DNA of 15,232 bases from Gloeopeniophorella convolvens (lineage: Eukaryota > Basidiomycota > Agaricomycetes > Russulales): NCBI GenBank assembly GCA_022496205.1, contig WTXD01000241.1:1-15232 (forward strand). Direction: 5' to 3'. Numbering within the stretch: position 1 is the first letter of the stretch; each line of letters begins with the position of its first letter. Shown one piece after another: positions 1 to 10,130 of the stretch. The translations under genes and the position numbers were made by a program. The notes beneath the pieces were generated by a model. The model was not told where the DNA came from. It worked only from the letters and a program-made list of their open reading frames with translations, and made no database searches.

Positions 1-1500
1 GGATGGTAGCCGCATCGTCATCAAGGGAGGTCCGGTCACCGGTACCGAGGAGGCGGAAAAGGCGCGCTGGAAGAAAGCGATCAAGGATCATAAACTGTAA
101 TCTTGTTTAATTCCCTTTGGTCGCGGTGACTGAGTGTGATCACAGGCTCGCAGATATGATGCTCAACCTGTTGGAGAACTCACAAGCGCCCGGGGTGCCC
201 GTTTCGCTGCGCAATATATCCGAAAAATACAACATTATCACCCGCCTCTGGACGAACAGCTTCCACAGATTGCTCGAGAACCTCCGCTGATCCTCACTCG
301 GCTCCAGGATTGCCATGGAGTACTTGCAAGAATTCATTTACTACGCCTACACGTTGTACACCGCCCTACTCGAAAGGGAGCCGCTCCTCGGTTTCCGGTC
401 TGGTTGGCTTGAGGCCCTCGGCGACCTTGCGCGGTACCGCATGGCCATCGCCGCCATGATCCTCGCTCCAGCACAGCCCTCGTCCACCCTGACCGTAGCT
501 GCCATCAACAGCGCTGCATGCGTCGCCTGTTGGCTCGAACGCGTCGCCCATGGGCGGCAGCAACATCAACAGCGAGAAGCTCCCAGGCAACTCGCAGAGT
601 CCCAGCATGGGCATCGTTGCCGCATGGCTGGTGGAGCTCGAGCCGGAGAAGGACCGCTGGCGGAGGATAGCGTGCGGCTGGTACGCTGAGGGCGTATCGG
701 CGGCGCCTGGACACGGCAAACTCCACCACCACCTTGGACTCCTCAGCCGCGAGACGGAGGGCGGGGAGCTGCACGCGGTGTACTACTTTGTCAAGAGGTG
801 AGCGCTCCATTCTGCTGCGGTTCGGTTTCTCAATGTATCGTGTTCTAGTATGATTGTCATCCGTCCCTTTGAGACGGCGCGCGAGTCCATACTGCCATTG
901 TGGTCCCCGGCAGCACAAGCGCGCCGCTCAGCTCCTGATACTCGCGCCCCCGATCTCTTCGTCATTCTGCACGGAATGTTGTCTACCAACATCCAGCTGG
1001 ACGACTTCTCTCCCGTTCTGGCACGTTTCCTCGAGCGATTGATCATCAAGGAGCCGCAGGACTCCGAGTAGGCTATGATGACCGCCATCAACGAGGCGCT
1101 CTTGGAGTACGGCCGGCCGCAAGGCGTGCTCCGCCGCACAGGCGCTCTCGGCTTGCTGGATCGCAGCCGCGACCAAAGTCAAGCTCGTGAGAAAGGCGTG
1201 GGCCGATGAGCGGATGGGTGCCGATGACGACAAGTTGACTCGTACGCAGCTCGCGTGGCACCTCACCGCGTGGGCAAGCGCGAAGCTCGCGCGGTTCGTG
1301 CCCGGTTTCCGGTGGGACGGCAAGCGCGCCTGGGCGGTCCACGGCGTGCGAATCGCGAACAAGGTGTGCGCGTGGGCCGCAAAGGACTGCGCAGCGCACA
1401 ACTTGAGGTGGCGCGCCATCGACTGGGCACATGCTGGGCAGATATGGATGGCGGTGAGGAGATGAGCGTCATCGAGCCTGGATGTCGCAATGCATCGAGG
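1..1500 (+). pseudogene. EST1/SMG7-like protein, decayed, 5' end outside window
   Basis: This is the 3' part of a gene resembling the fungal EST1/SMG5-7 group, whose TPR-like and EST1 DNA/RNA-binding regions act in telomere maintenance or nonsense-mediated decay in studied members. Reading enters at base 2. A 49-nt GT-AG intron at 97-145 joins KAIKDHKL to LADMMLNLL. The next exon shows KYNIITRLW, EFIYYAYT and GWLEALGDLARYRMA. A 51-nt intron at 798-848 joins AVYYFVK to SMIVIRPFETARES. GKLHHHLGLLSRE matches the position of the GxxxNQLAxLA motif of the family. Damage: TGA at 288-290 (probably CGA, Arg), a frame change near 499-517, TAG at 1069-1071 before AMMTAINEALLEYGRPQGVL (probably TGG, Trp), a frame change near 1150, and another near 1430 before ADMDGGEEM, which resembles the acidic family tail. 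A second, unbroken copy elsewhere in the genome is likely. Family assignment is from memory of patterns; pseudogene status is strong. Confidence 0.68.
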
Positions 1501-1699
1501 AGATGGTCCTAGTGGCGGTTGTAGCACGCGCTGCACGAACTGCGAAACGCCTGTCTGCGTCACAGCGTAGCGGAGTCTTACAGCGAGTCGATTCATTGCC
1601 TGTGGCACAGAATTGTGCATGACATCGAAGTGTGTCGACACAGCGCTGATTCGATGCCGTCGGATCGGATTGAATTGAGACAACAATGTGGGATCCCGG

Positions 1700-1706
1700 T
1701 ATATAA
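1700..1706 (+). promoter_or_regulatory. TATA-like box of the transposase gene
   Basis: TATATAA lies 68-74 bp upstream of the ATG at 1774, in the only AT-rich spot of the 1510-1773 interval. The ATG is immediately preceded by a pyrimidine-rich tract ending in CAG (1750-1773). That tract could be leader sequence or an acceptor of a 5'-UTR intron. The 9-mer ATATAACGG here recurs at 10425-10433 upstream of another gene. Confidence 0.45.
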
Positions 1707-1773
1707 CGGACCGGTTCTATCTTCTACATTCTCGCCGTGCGCTTAGTAGATCCTTATCTATCTCTCCTTTCAG

Positions 1774-4700
1774 ATGCCCAAGAGACGAGCCAACTCCATC
1801 GTCCAGAAAACTCCATCCAAGGGGAAATCATGTCCCCACTGCGACAGGCCTTTACGCCCGCAGAATTACAAAGCTCACGTCACCGCATGTCTGGAGAAGA
1901 AAGTTGGCATGGAGGGCTTGATCGAATACTACAGAAGGGCCGATGCAAACGCTCACTTGATCAGTAGCATGGTCGGCGTGTTGCCAGATGAGTCTCGTCT
2001 GTGGTCTTCATCATCACCTTATTACGCCTACACTGACATTTTCCCGGTCCCACTTCGCACCTCCAACAGCGCCCGGTGACATAAATTTGAGGCAGCCATC
2101 CGAAACCTCCAACAGTCCCGATGTTGAAGACGAGCCTTTCGCAGACGACGGATGGGTCAGCGCCGAAGGCGAGCCTTTCATTGGGGCCGATGACGACCTC
2201 AGAGCTGGTGTCGAAGACGAGCCTCTCGCTGACAATGGTGATGAACCGACAGGTGAGGTGCACGCCTACTTGCATGTTAATCCCACAGAACATACTAAGT
2301 ATAATATCACGGCAGTCACACTTGGTCCCCCTCCAGCATCGGGCGAGCAGGAAGAACCTTTTCCATCGTACAAAGATGACATCAGGGTAGAATACCACCC
2401 CAACAGCAATCGTCCGCCCCTCGTACAGCCGTTTGAGGAATATATCCACGAAAAACACCAACGTTCCAATCGCCCACCGCCCAAGCCTGAAAACAGCGAG
2501 CCATGGCGCCCGTTCTTCGAGTCGCGCGAGGACTTCTTATTCGCTGAGGTCCTACTGGATGCCAACCTCACACGGTAGCAGTCCGAACGCCTCATCAAGA
2601 TCGTCAATACTTGCCTTCGTGGTGATGGAAAGTTCACGCTTTCGGGTTACAGGGACCTCGAAGACGCGTGGAAACGCGCGGCGCACAAGCTAACACCCGT
2701 GCGTATGGAGCAGCAACGGTCCGGGTCCCTTAGGCGTAACTCTCGATCGTAATAGTTCGAGGCAGAGAAAATATCTGCCAAGCATCGAGACAAGCTTCAT
2801 ACCTACTCCGTACATCATCGTCCCCTCTGGGATTGGATCACAGATCTTGTCTCCAGTCCCCAACTCGCAGAACATTTCGAATGGGACGCACAGAAGCTAT
2901 TTCGGGATAACGACGCGTCAAGTTCTGGTACGCGAATATTCGATGAGCCATGGACGGGGGACATGTTCTGGGAGTTTCAAGTACGCAAACCCATGTATAT
3001 TTCATAACCTTGTCGTGTGACAAACTAATTCCAATGTGTTGATCTAGTCAAGTATTCCCAAAGGCGGTACGCCTTTGTGCCTCATTCTGTATGCTGACAA
3101 GACGAAGTTGTCAAGTTTCGGTACTCAGAAAGGCTATCCGGTTGTCGCACGGATAGCCAACCTACCATCTAAGATTCGTAACGGTGAAGGTTTCGGCGGT
3201 GGTTGGGTGGTCGGGTGGTTGCCGATTGTGAGTGCCCGTCGAGTCAGTCTTCTCAACACCCGTTTCAGTGATACTATGACACGTATCAGGTCCAAGAAGA
3301 ATCGGTTCCTGAGCACAGAAAGGCCGAGTATGCCAACTTCAAACGCGTGGTTTGGCACGAATCTTTCTTCGTTCTCCTTAAGATTCTCGCGGACCATGCA
3401 GAGAACGGCTGCTGGCTGCGGTGTGGCGATGAAAAAGTACGCCAGTTCTTCCCCGGCATCCTCATATTATCTGCGGACTATGAAGAGCAGTGCGTACAGA
3501 GTCTAATACCTTCCGCATTACTCGCTAATATGCTGTAAATCTGATAGGTGTGTCATGTCGCTCATTCGGGGCGTCCGCGGAAAACGACCGTGCCCAATCT
3601 GCCTCGTCAAGGACAAGAATCTTGCCGATCTCACACTTACGCCAAAGCTTAGGACCGTAAAGCTCTCAAGAAAAACGGTCCACGCAGCGCGGGCGGCCCC
3701 TACCAAGGCAGAAGCTGAACGCATACTTACTAAAACCGGTCTTCGGGACGTCGATGTATGCTCAGATCCCGGATCATGCCGTGTGTGACGACGTTATTTA
3801 CCAACGAATCAGAATGTATTCTGGCGCATCCCAAGATGTGACCCACACCGCGCGCTTTCGTTCGATAGGCTACACTCGAACAATAGTGGGCTGTTTGGGC
3901 ATCACCTTTGGAGAGCGTTCAAAGAATACGTCAAAGGTTCCCTTGGACCGCCAGTAGCAAACCAACTGGACGACCAGTAGATTACTACTATTGATTTCAA
4001 TTCTTCCTGATAGTAATCTTGTTCGTCACAGGTTTGCGAAGGTACCTTCTTGGAGGGGTCTCAACCACTTCTCGAAAGTATTCAAAATGTCTTTCACTGA
4101 TGGCACGAAGTTCGAAGACATATCAAAGGTATGCCTATGATGAACCGCCACAGGCTGGGTATGGCGTGGTCTGACTTATCGTAGATTCTTGTCTTTGCAG
4201 CACATAACCTGATAGATCGAAAGGATACGGAGGGATGGACGCTCCTCTGAGCAATCCGAGCCTTCAGCATCGTAGACTTGTACCTTTCTTTCGAGGTTCA
4301 CACAGATGAGACCATGGCTGAAGGTTTTGAGGAATTCTTGACATTCTCCCGCTTGATGGAGGTAATGTACGAACTACTAAATCGGTACGTTCATACTTAA
4401 CGCTTCCCACGCGGATCAGGAGTACATCAAGCTCACCAAGAACACGACTCAGAAGGAAGAAGATAAACCCAAAAATTGGGCTTTCCCAAAGATGCACGCG
4501 CTCATCCATAGTTTCGACGACATTCGAGCGAAAGGTGTATCTCGCAACTACAACACAAAGCCGAACGAGAAGATGCACGGCCCTCTCAAGAAGGCCTACT
4601 TGTTTCGCACGAATTTTAAAGATGTTGCGCCTCAGGTGCGTCAGCTATATGTCATCCACGGCTCGACCACTGCTCGACTCGATCTGAGAATTTCCTAGAT

Positions 4701-5600
4701 ATTGGCCGTTGAGCACTACTCTTTGGTATCCTTGACGATTCGCGCTGATATAGACTCATTGGAGAACGCGCAACTACAGCTTGATGAGGATGACACCGGA
4801 TCCTCACTCGATTCCCTAAGGGATGCCAGCCCTCGCGCACGAGGGAAGAGGAAGCAATTTGAGGCCATCAACATCACTATGCGCTCTCAGCGACCGAAAG
4901 TGACGTTCGAGGAGCTTCAGAGTGACTCCACCGCGCACCCGGAGCTCAAAGACTTTCACGTGAATCTCTCGAAATGGTTGACGAAGGCCATCAAAGATTA
5001 TTCCATCGACGTCGGGGCAGGGTGTCTACCTGTCAACTTCCAACCATCTGACACGGTAAGTGGAATCAAGGCTGCCATTTGTGTACCGCTCTTGCATGGT
5101 GTAGAGGTTCCTGATCTCACAGCGCGTACCGTCCCAGATAACAGTCTACCAGTCTATCAAGGTCATTTTCCATCGAAGGTTGACTGGAATCAATACATCG
5201 ATCTACTTTACTGCAATCCAAGCTTCCACAAGATACGACTTTGTTATCGTACAGACGGTTGGCAACTGCATATTTGCACAGCTATTATTCCTCACTTGCT
5301 CCGTGTTCGACCAAACTTTTGCAGTCTGTCTAGTGCGGCCCTTGGATGCCAAGCTGCCTGCGAACCGTCCAAAGGATGATGACTTGGGCTTCCATCGCGT
5401 CTGTGCAAGGTCAAGGCCCGAGTTCATTTTTGCTCGATCAATTGTGCGCGGCGCACCACTCGTCCCAGTCTATGGAGACCGCACTGGCAAGCAGCACTTC
5501 GTGATGGACGTTGTAGATCATACGGGCGACCTCTGGCTCCGCTGCAAAGACATTTTCGGAGCGCCCTCTTGGTACGCTTCTCTATCTGACGAGTCTTCGT
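1774..5600 (+). pseudogene. Plavaka-type transposase, 12 exons, inactivated
   Basis: A cut-and-paste transposase of the Plavaka group (KDZ/CACTA-like, RNase H-fold), roughly 1,000 residues. Exons: 1774-1996, 2070-2698, 2756-2980, 3048-3227, 3290-3489, 3548-3755, 3813-3976, 4032-4128, 4185-4361, 4420-4635, 4699-5055, 5138-about 5600. Intron 1 is ambiguous (donor 1964 or 1997); every other junction keeps frame with GT-AG ends. Landmarks in order: an N-terminal C2HC finger (C20, C23, H35, C39), WRPFFESREDFLFAEVLLDA, LWDWITDLV, CLILYADKTKLSSFGTQKGY, RNGEGFGGGWVVGWLPI, VVWHESF, ILSADYEEQCVM, CPICLV, ALSFDRLH, SFTDGTKFEDISK, FPKMHALIHSFDDI, NYNTKPNEKMHGPLK, YDFVIVQT and FVMDVVDHTGDLWLR. Catalytic acids are probably in YADKT, SFDRLH and NEKMHG (inference). 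TAG at 2576-2578 and TGA at 4248-4250 interrupt the frame, and two compensating indels lie near 5174 and 5232. The frame stays open to 6049, but nothing after about 5580 looks family-like. No terminal inverted repeat or target duplication was found. Confidence 0.88.
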
Positions 5601-6150
5601 TATGGTCACCAGCCTGCATCATTATCGATCTAACTGCCCTTCGTTTAGATTTCTCAGTCAAGTCATCGCGCGGGATGCTGACTCGCTGTCACCAACCTCG
5701 GTTCCATGCTTGGCAGCACCTTCAGCCAACGGCTCACCTTCCTAATGGCGACTGCCACAAGCAATCTTCATCGATGCGTGCAGAAAATCCTTTCTGGTTC
5801 AGAATCTTCCCGATCTCGCCGTCCTTCGTACTAGCTGATTTTCCCCACGTCGCCGCCTCCGCTCCCTGCGTTCTCTCGCTCGTGATAATACTGTTACCTC
5901 CCACGTCCCTGCGACTGTCAATGGACTTTAGAGGACATTCAACTAGTCGAGTTGCTCTAATACATCAGCACATTCCTAGACATCTATACCCATCGTATTG
6001 TGTTATATCGAGATGCGTACTCTACTGTATATCGAGATACATGCCATAAACACTCCTATTCGTTCGCGACTTAGACCGGAAAATTCTGCATTGTGACGCG
6101 GCCCGGCCGGCCCGGCATGGCACGATGCCATCGATGCGTCCAACTTTGAC
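5600..6150. other. 3' flank of the transposase, possible element end
   Basis: No gene is supported here. The last transposase frame remains open to 6049 by chance or as an unrecognised tail. TATATCGAGAT occurs twice as a direct repeat (6004-6014 and 6028-6038); CACTA-like elements often carry subterminal repeats, so this may lie near the element end. A G/C block with CCGGCCGG (about 6100-6115) is followed by a small hairpin, ATGGCA-CGA-TGCCAT, at 6117-6131. Confidence 0.4.
6004..6038. repeat. Two direct 11-bp repeats TATATCGAGAT
   Basis: The copies at 6004-6014 and 6028-6038 are identical and start 24 bp apart, in a locally AT-rich stretch about 400 bp past the last recognisable transposase codon. 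They may be subterminal repeats of the element or chance; too short to decide. Confidence 0.5.
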
Positions 6151-6890
6151 ATGCCAGCACAATCAACGCCCACCACAGCCATGGCAGTTTTGGACACCAC
6201 AGCCATGGCGGTTCTGGACTCACAGCTCTCTCCCCTGGACTATCTCATTGCATACCGCTACTCTATACCCCCCCATTACAGCTACAATCGACCTCGGCCA
6301 TATGTTCGAGAATTCCGCGCCCCCCGTACTATCCCCATCCGCGTCTCCGACACCTCCCTGTATCCAGGTGAAGAATGGGGCTTGCTCTGCGCCCCTCCCG
6401 TGCTTCCCTGTCTCGGAGATTGGGTCATAGTCTGCCAGGACGAACAACGGGAAGGCGAGGGCGGCAATCCTTCGTACTACTTCGGCAAGCTTTGGTCCTT
6501 GGTGGATCACAACCGGTACTGCGTGGGGTTCAATTTACAGGGCTCCAGGTCGTTCCGTGGTCGAGAACCATGTATGAAAATGTGCGCACTACCATATGGA
6601 CCCACGCAGACTGGTCCGGAATGCATTCCGACATCACCACCTACCACCTCGAGTCACGATTGACCTATTCCCCTATCCCTCATGATGTCCGACACCATCG
6701 GTGCTCGGTGGAGAGGGGTCGCTATGGCTTGACGCGCTGTCGCACCTGCCAAGTCATTGATACCTTCGGGACATCAAGCGACGCGACGACGGACCCATCG
6801 GACGACCTCGAGGGCTTCCTGGGCGGGGATGCGACGTACCTAAAAGATCGGATCGAAACCATGATTCTCTGCGACATCTCGCAGTGGTAG
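6151..6890 (+). CDS. Unrecognised protein, probably two exons
   Basis: I do not recognise this protein. The first frame runs from ATG 6151 (or the better Kozak ATGs at 6181 and 6205) through PLDYLIAYRYSIPPHYSYNR, then CLGDWVIVCQDEQREGEGG, YYFGKLWSLVDHNRYCVGFN and SFRGREP. After about 6571 the coding character moves to another frame: WSGMHSDITTYHLESRLTY, a cysteine pair CRTC (about 6739-6750), an acidic stretch TDPSDDLEGF, and a stop at 6888-6890. A donor GTATGA at 6572 and an acceptor at 6608-6609 would join the two frames, but 38 nt is short for a fungal intron. A 1-nt indel in a decayed gene is the alternative. GDWVIV...YYFGKLW loosely resembles the opening of BAH-type domains; this is only a resemblance. 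It lies just downstream of the transposase and could be element cargo or an independent gene. Confidence 0.45.
6172..6219 (+). repeat. 24-bp in-frame tandem duplication around a Kozak ATG
   Basis: Two adjacent 24-bp units (6172-6195 and 6196-6219) differ at two bases and each encode TTAMAVLD in the reading frame of the following gene. Each contains GCCATGG, an optimal Kozak start (ATGs at 6181 and 6205). A third, more diverged copy follows at 6220-6240. Confidence 0.8.
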
Positions 6891-8075
6891 ATCACTTTGA
6901 CAGACCATATATCGCATCGCCGGCATACATCGGCCCCGAAACCCGCCCAGCAACGGGATCCCTATCTCCTTTCTTAATCCCTATCTTGTCCTCACCGCAC
7001 GCCGCCCCCGAGCACAACATTGCTTTCATGTCATATTCCCCTTAATCGCTTTCATTCATGTGTACACTGCGTCCCCCTCACTCGCTCGCTCGTGCAAGAT
7101 TCCCTCATCGTTCCGTATCTGTTCACCTGCTCGTCCCACTCGTCCTATTCATCCCGTTCGTCACCACTTAGCCGATAATCTACCCACGCCTCTTAATCAA
7201 GAACATTTCCCCACGCAGGCGCCTTCACATACTCCTCGTCATCCACAGATGGGCTTTTTCAGTAGGTACTATAGGCGTGACACTGCCGCGCGTAGGAACC
7301 CATAAATTTTGCTGGCCATGTGATTATGATTGAAGGCGGTCCTTGTTGCTTGAGAAAGCCCCTGAGACACAATTGAAGCTCGCATGACTCTGCTTGCACT
7401 TCGGTGAGCTCCTATTGCGAGAAAGCGCTTCGCGCTCACCATATCTCCTAGCACCAAACTGCCTGATGAAGCAGATCTGTTCACCGTACTTCGCTCAGCA
7501 CACCAATGGTGGATACTTCCAGTGATCTGTAAGATGCAATGCCCTTCCCGCCGGGATGCGCAACCCTTGCATGAATGATAGAAGAGTTCAATGACGCGGC
7601 TCGCGGTCTCCAGAGACCCTGCATCACCCTAGCATCTCGCCAGTAGGCATTTCCCCTCTTCCAGCACCCCGTCGCCAAGAGGGTTTTTGCTGGCATCCAA
7701 ATAACCCATCACAGGCTATGTTTGAGATCGCATACTCTTGGACTGCTCGCTGGTTCCCGTTCAGTATGGCCACCGGTATCATATTGATATCATCTGCGCA
7801 CGTGCCCTCCTCAAAGGAGTCACGTGATTCAGTCGCGACCTGGCACGCGTGTGCTGGTCCCACTGGCTTGCTGATGCCTTGTATAGATGAGACAGATAAC
7901 GGGGCATCGTATCCGGACGTTATTTCACCAATACAGAACCAGTGAGGGCCGGTCGTCCTACTGAGCAACTCTCATGCACTCGACGGTGTGTGCGCCCACC
8001 TCACACATACTGGTTAACCTTTGCTGGGCAGGTCTCTCCCATTCTGCACCAAATGTTATTCATATTGGATAGACA
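6891..8075. other. Intergenic stretch, pyrimidine-rich then featureless
   Basis: From about 6950 to 7260 the + strand is strongly C/T-rich and rich in TCGTC-type repeats, typical of a fungal 3' or 5' untranslated region. Short open frames exist on both strands between 7270 and 7970, for example 7718-7945 (+) and 7624-7968 (-). They overlap each other and show no family pattern, introns or start context that lets me call a gene. One TCACGTGA palindrome sits at 7820-7827. Confidence 0.4.
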
Positions 8076-8285
8076 GTGGTAGGCAGTGGTAAGTGGCTTG
8101 AAGGAATGGAGCTCGCCCGTGAGAAAGTCGCGATGGCGCGGGCGCTAGATCCAGCCTCTACGCTACTCGCCCACTCACCCACGTATCCCACTCCCCGTGC
8201 GTACTCTCCAAGAAACACTGAAACACATTTCCCGGGTGAGCGTTGCAACCAACTCTATCCTACAGAATCTCAGAAATGGCCCAGA

Positions 8286-8780
8286 ATGCCGTCGCTCTCC
8301 GCTCTTGAAGTACTGAACCTCTCCATCGCTGGTTGTCCCGCGTTCGACAAGATCTCCCCTGATACCGCCTCAGATGAGGTCAAAGTTTTCGTATACGAGC
8401 CCGAAGAAGTCCCCGGCGACCAATATGAGGACGGAACAGCACCCTCTCCCAACGATGTGGAGATCGCGCCCTCGGACCCCTCGCCACGCGATTTCGAAGA
8501 ATCGCGCGAACTATGCGACGATCCGAGCTACCCTCTCGAGGGCGACCTCGACGAGCCTTGCGGCTGTGATGGCGCGACTGCCTCCAAAGGCCCATCGTCG
8601 CGCGATCAAATCGAGATCCCGGACGAATGGACTTGCGACTCGGACGACGACGGGGCTGTCGCGTCATCGGGCCCATTATCGTGCGATCTCGACAAAATAT
8701 CCGGAGCCTGCGATGAGGACTGGGAAGATAAGAAGCCTGACGGGCCATGCGACAGCGATGTCGAGACCTTTGTTGATTAA
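8286..8780 (+). CDS. Acidic, internally repetitive hypothetical protein
   Basis: An uninterrupted frame of 164 residues from the ATG at 8286. The same frame is open from an upstream ATG at 8076 (234 residues), but that extension has little coding character, so 8286 is preferred. The product is very rich in Asp and Glu and carries regularly spaced Cys within CDD, CDSDDD or CDED clusters. From about residue 55 it consists of diverged repeats of the form (S/G)P-x-S-(R/C)D ... E/D ... CD-acidic: SDPSPRDFEESRELCDD, KGPSSRDQIEIPDEWTCDSD and SGPLSCDLDKISGACDED. Codons end mostly in G or C, as in the other real exons here. No signal peptide, membrane segment or known domain is visible. It may be nuclear or cytosolic and disordered; function unknown. 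A stop-free repeat frame in a region of dead genes suggests it is, or recently was, functional. Confidence 0.6.
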   Translation: MPSLSALEVLNLSIAGCPAFDKISPDTASDEVKVFVYEPEEVPGDQYEDGTAPSPNDVEIAPSDPSPRDFEESRELCDDPSYPLEGDLDEPCGCDGATASKGPSSRDQIEIPDEWTCDSDDDGAVASSGPLSCDLDKISGACDEDWEDKKPDGPCDSDVETFVD

Positions 8781-9527
8781 CCTCCATTTCTGATCTCCCC
8801 GCCTCCTCCAATCAAGTAGCTATTAGGGCGTGCTACAAGTGAAGATCTAGGTAGATATTCTCAGACAGAGCACTGTACGCGTACATAATGGTCTCTTTGT
8901 CTCGGCTATCTCTAAATGCCGCGCGACAGAGTACCGGTGCTTCCCCTGCGCCTCAGACTTACCCCGCGCGCGCGCATATCCGCGCAGTTCTCACTCACGC
9001 ACCACTGCCGCATCCATCCTCCTCAACAATCTAGGATCAATCTTGTCCGCCTTCTCTGGGAACGTTATTCCTGATCACTCCCACCGCCACGTACGCCATT
9101 CCACTCACACCGCCCATCGCGCCGATCCTGTGCGCGTTCCTCCTAGTTACCGACCATCTCCCTGGATCATCAACTTTTCATCCCCCATACGCATTTTCCC
9201 TCACCTCTTTCCCATGCATCAATTCTCCGCGCACCGCGTCCCGTGCGCTTAGCCCTGCGCAAGTTATCTACCCTCACCACATTTCCGGTACCCCCGACGC
9301 TCCCACTCTCTCTGCGCGCGCCGTCTGCATGTCAAAGCACGGTCGCAGGCACCGTCTTTGGCGCTACTTGGTTGGGTTTCTGATCTTCGCGCTAGTTACG
9401 CAGTGGCTGTAGCCTGGCCTCTATGCCAGCAGGCTGCGCACGTTACTAATGTTATATCCTAGGCGTACCAGATTCACAATCTTGTACTGAGATACTGTAC
9501 TAATAATACAGAACTTGTTATAACCTC
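8781..9527. other. Intergenic, pyrimidine-rich, no gene seen
   Basis: The + strand is rich in C and T, with a (CG)n run at 8965-8975 and long CACC/CCAC-rich stretches between 9070 and 9320. An AT-richer patch at about 9450-9530 contains ACTGAGATACTGTACTAATA. I see no coding pattern, structured RNA or repeat that can be defended. Confidence 0.4.
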
Positions 9528-10130
9528 TTGAGTTTCGCTGATCAAGGGGGAAGAGCGAGGACACTGCACGCAACCGCAGAAGATATCCCCGCACCGCGCG
9601 GTACCCCACCTCTCCTGTCGCCACTCTTGTGTCCCCATCGCACCTTCCTCGCCTTCAGTCTCCTTGCATACAACCCCATGCACGACAAGTGCCATTATCA
9701 AACAGTGCGGCGGCCAAATTGGCGGTCTCCCAGCACGAATATTGGCCGTTGCGACCCCGCGCTCGCGAGGCTCTTGAACGAAGACGCCGGGTCAGCGGCT
9801 GCCTGCCCAGTAGATGCTGCCGCACAGTCAGAGCGCGGACGAGTTATACAGCGGTCGTGCGGGAAACCCGGAACCGTCTATACCAATGGGCGCCATAGAC
9901 TCTTCCATGATCGCAACAGCGCGACACGAAGGCAGCTACATACACGATCACGTCAGTACTTGTTCCCTTAGCCTGTGTCGTGAACGGAATCTAACACATG
10001 TATTATTAGGCGGACATGCGAAATTGGCTATGATTGCTGGGGCACTGGGGCACGCCACACGTCAGATGCACAACGCTTTCCACGACTCACAGATGCAAGG
10101 CGTACAGCCGGGCGTGTCTCTCCGCAACTT

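Noticed and set aside
494..510. GTAGCTGCCATCAACAG as an intron explaining the frame change in the EST1-like gene
   Set aside because: Seventeen nucleotides is far too short to splice; an indel is more likely.
1634..1643. Palindrome GTGTCGACAC as a transposon terminus
   Set aside because: No matching inverted copy was seen downstream of the transposase, and no target-site duplication could be paired with it.
928..1686. Long open frame on the minus strand (252 codons)
   Set aside because: It is antisense to the EST1-like exons, has an Arg/His/Ala-skewed composition from GC-rich codons in the other strand, and shows no family pattern.
1961..2461. Minus-strand open frame (166 codons)
   Set aside because: Antisense to transposase exon 2, which has a clear protein pattern on the plus strand.
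7624..7968. Small open frame on the minus strand with several Cys residues
   Set aside because: Cysteine spacing does not fit hydrophobins or other small secreted families, and a plus-strand frame of similar size overlaps it.
8236..8265. GTGAGC...CTACAG as an intron before the acidic protein
   Set aside because: Only 30 nt, below any reasonable intron size here, and not needed to keep the frame.
8380..8811. Minus-strand open frame rich in Arg (143 codons)
   Set aside because: It mirrors the GAC/GAG-rich acidic protein on the plus strand; Arg-rich antisense frames are expected there.
8961..8990. (CG)n run as a regulatory or Z-DNA-forming element
   Set aside because: Only eleven bases of alternating CG in a GC-rich region; no associated gene start.
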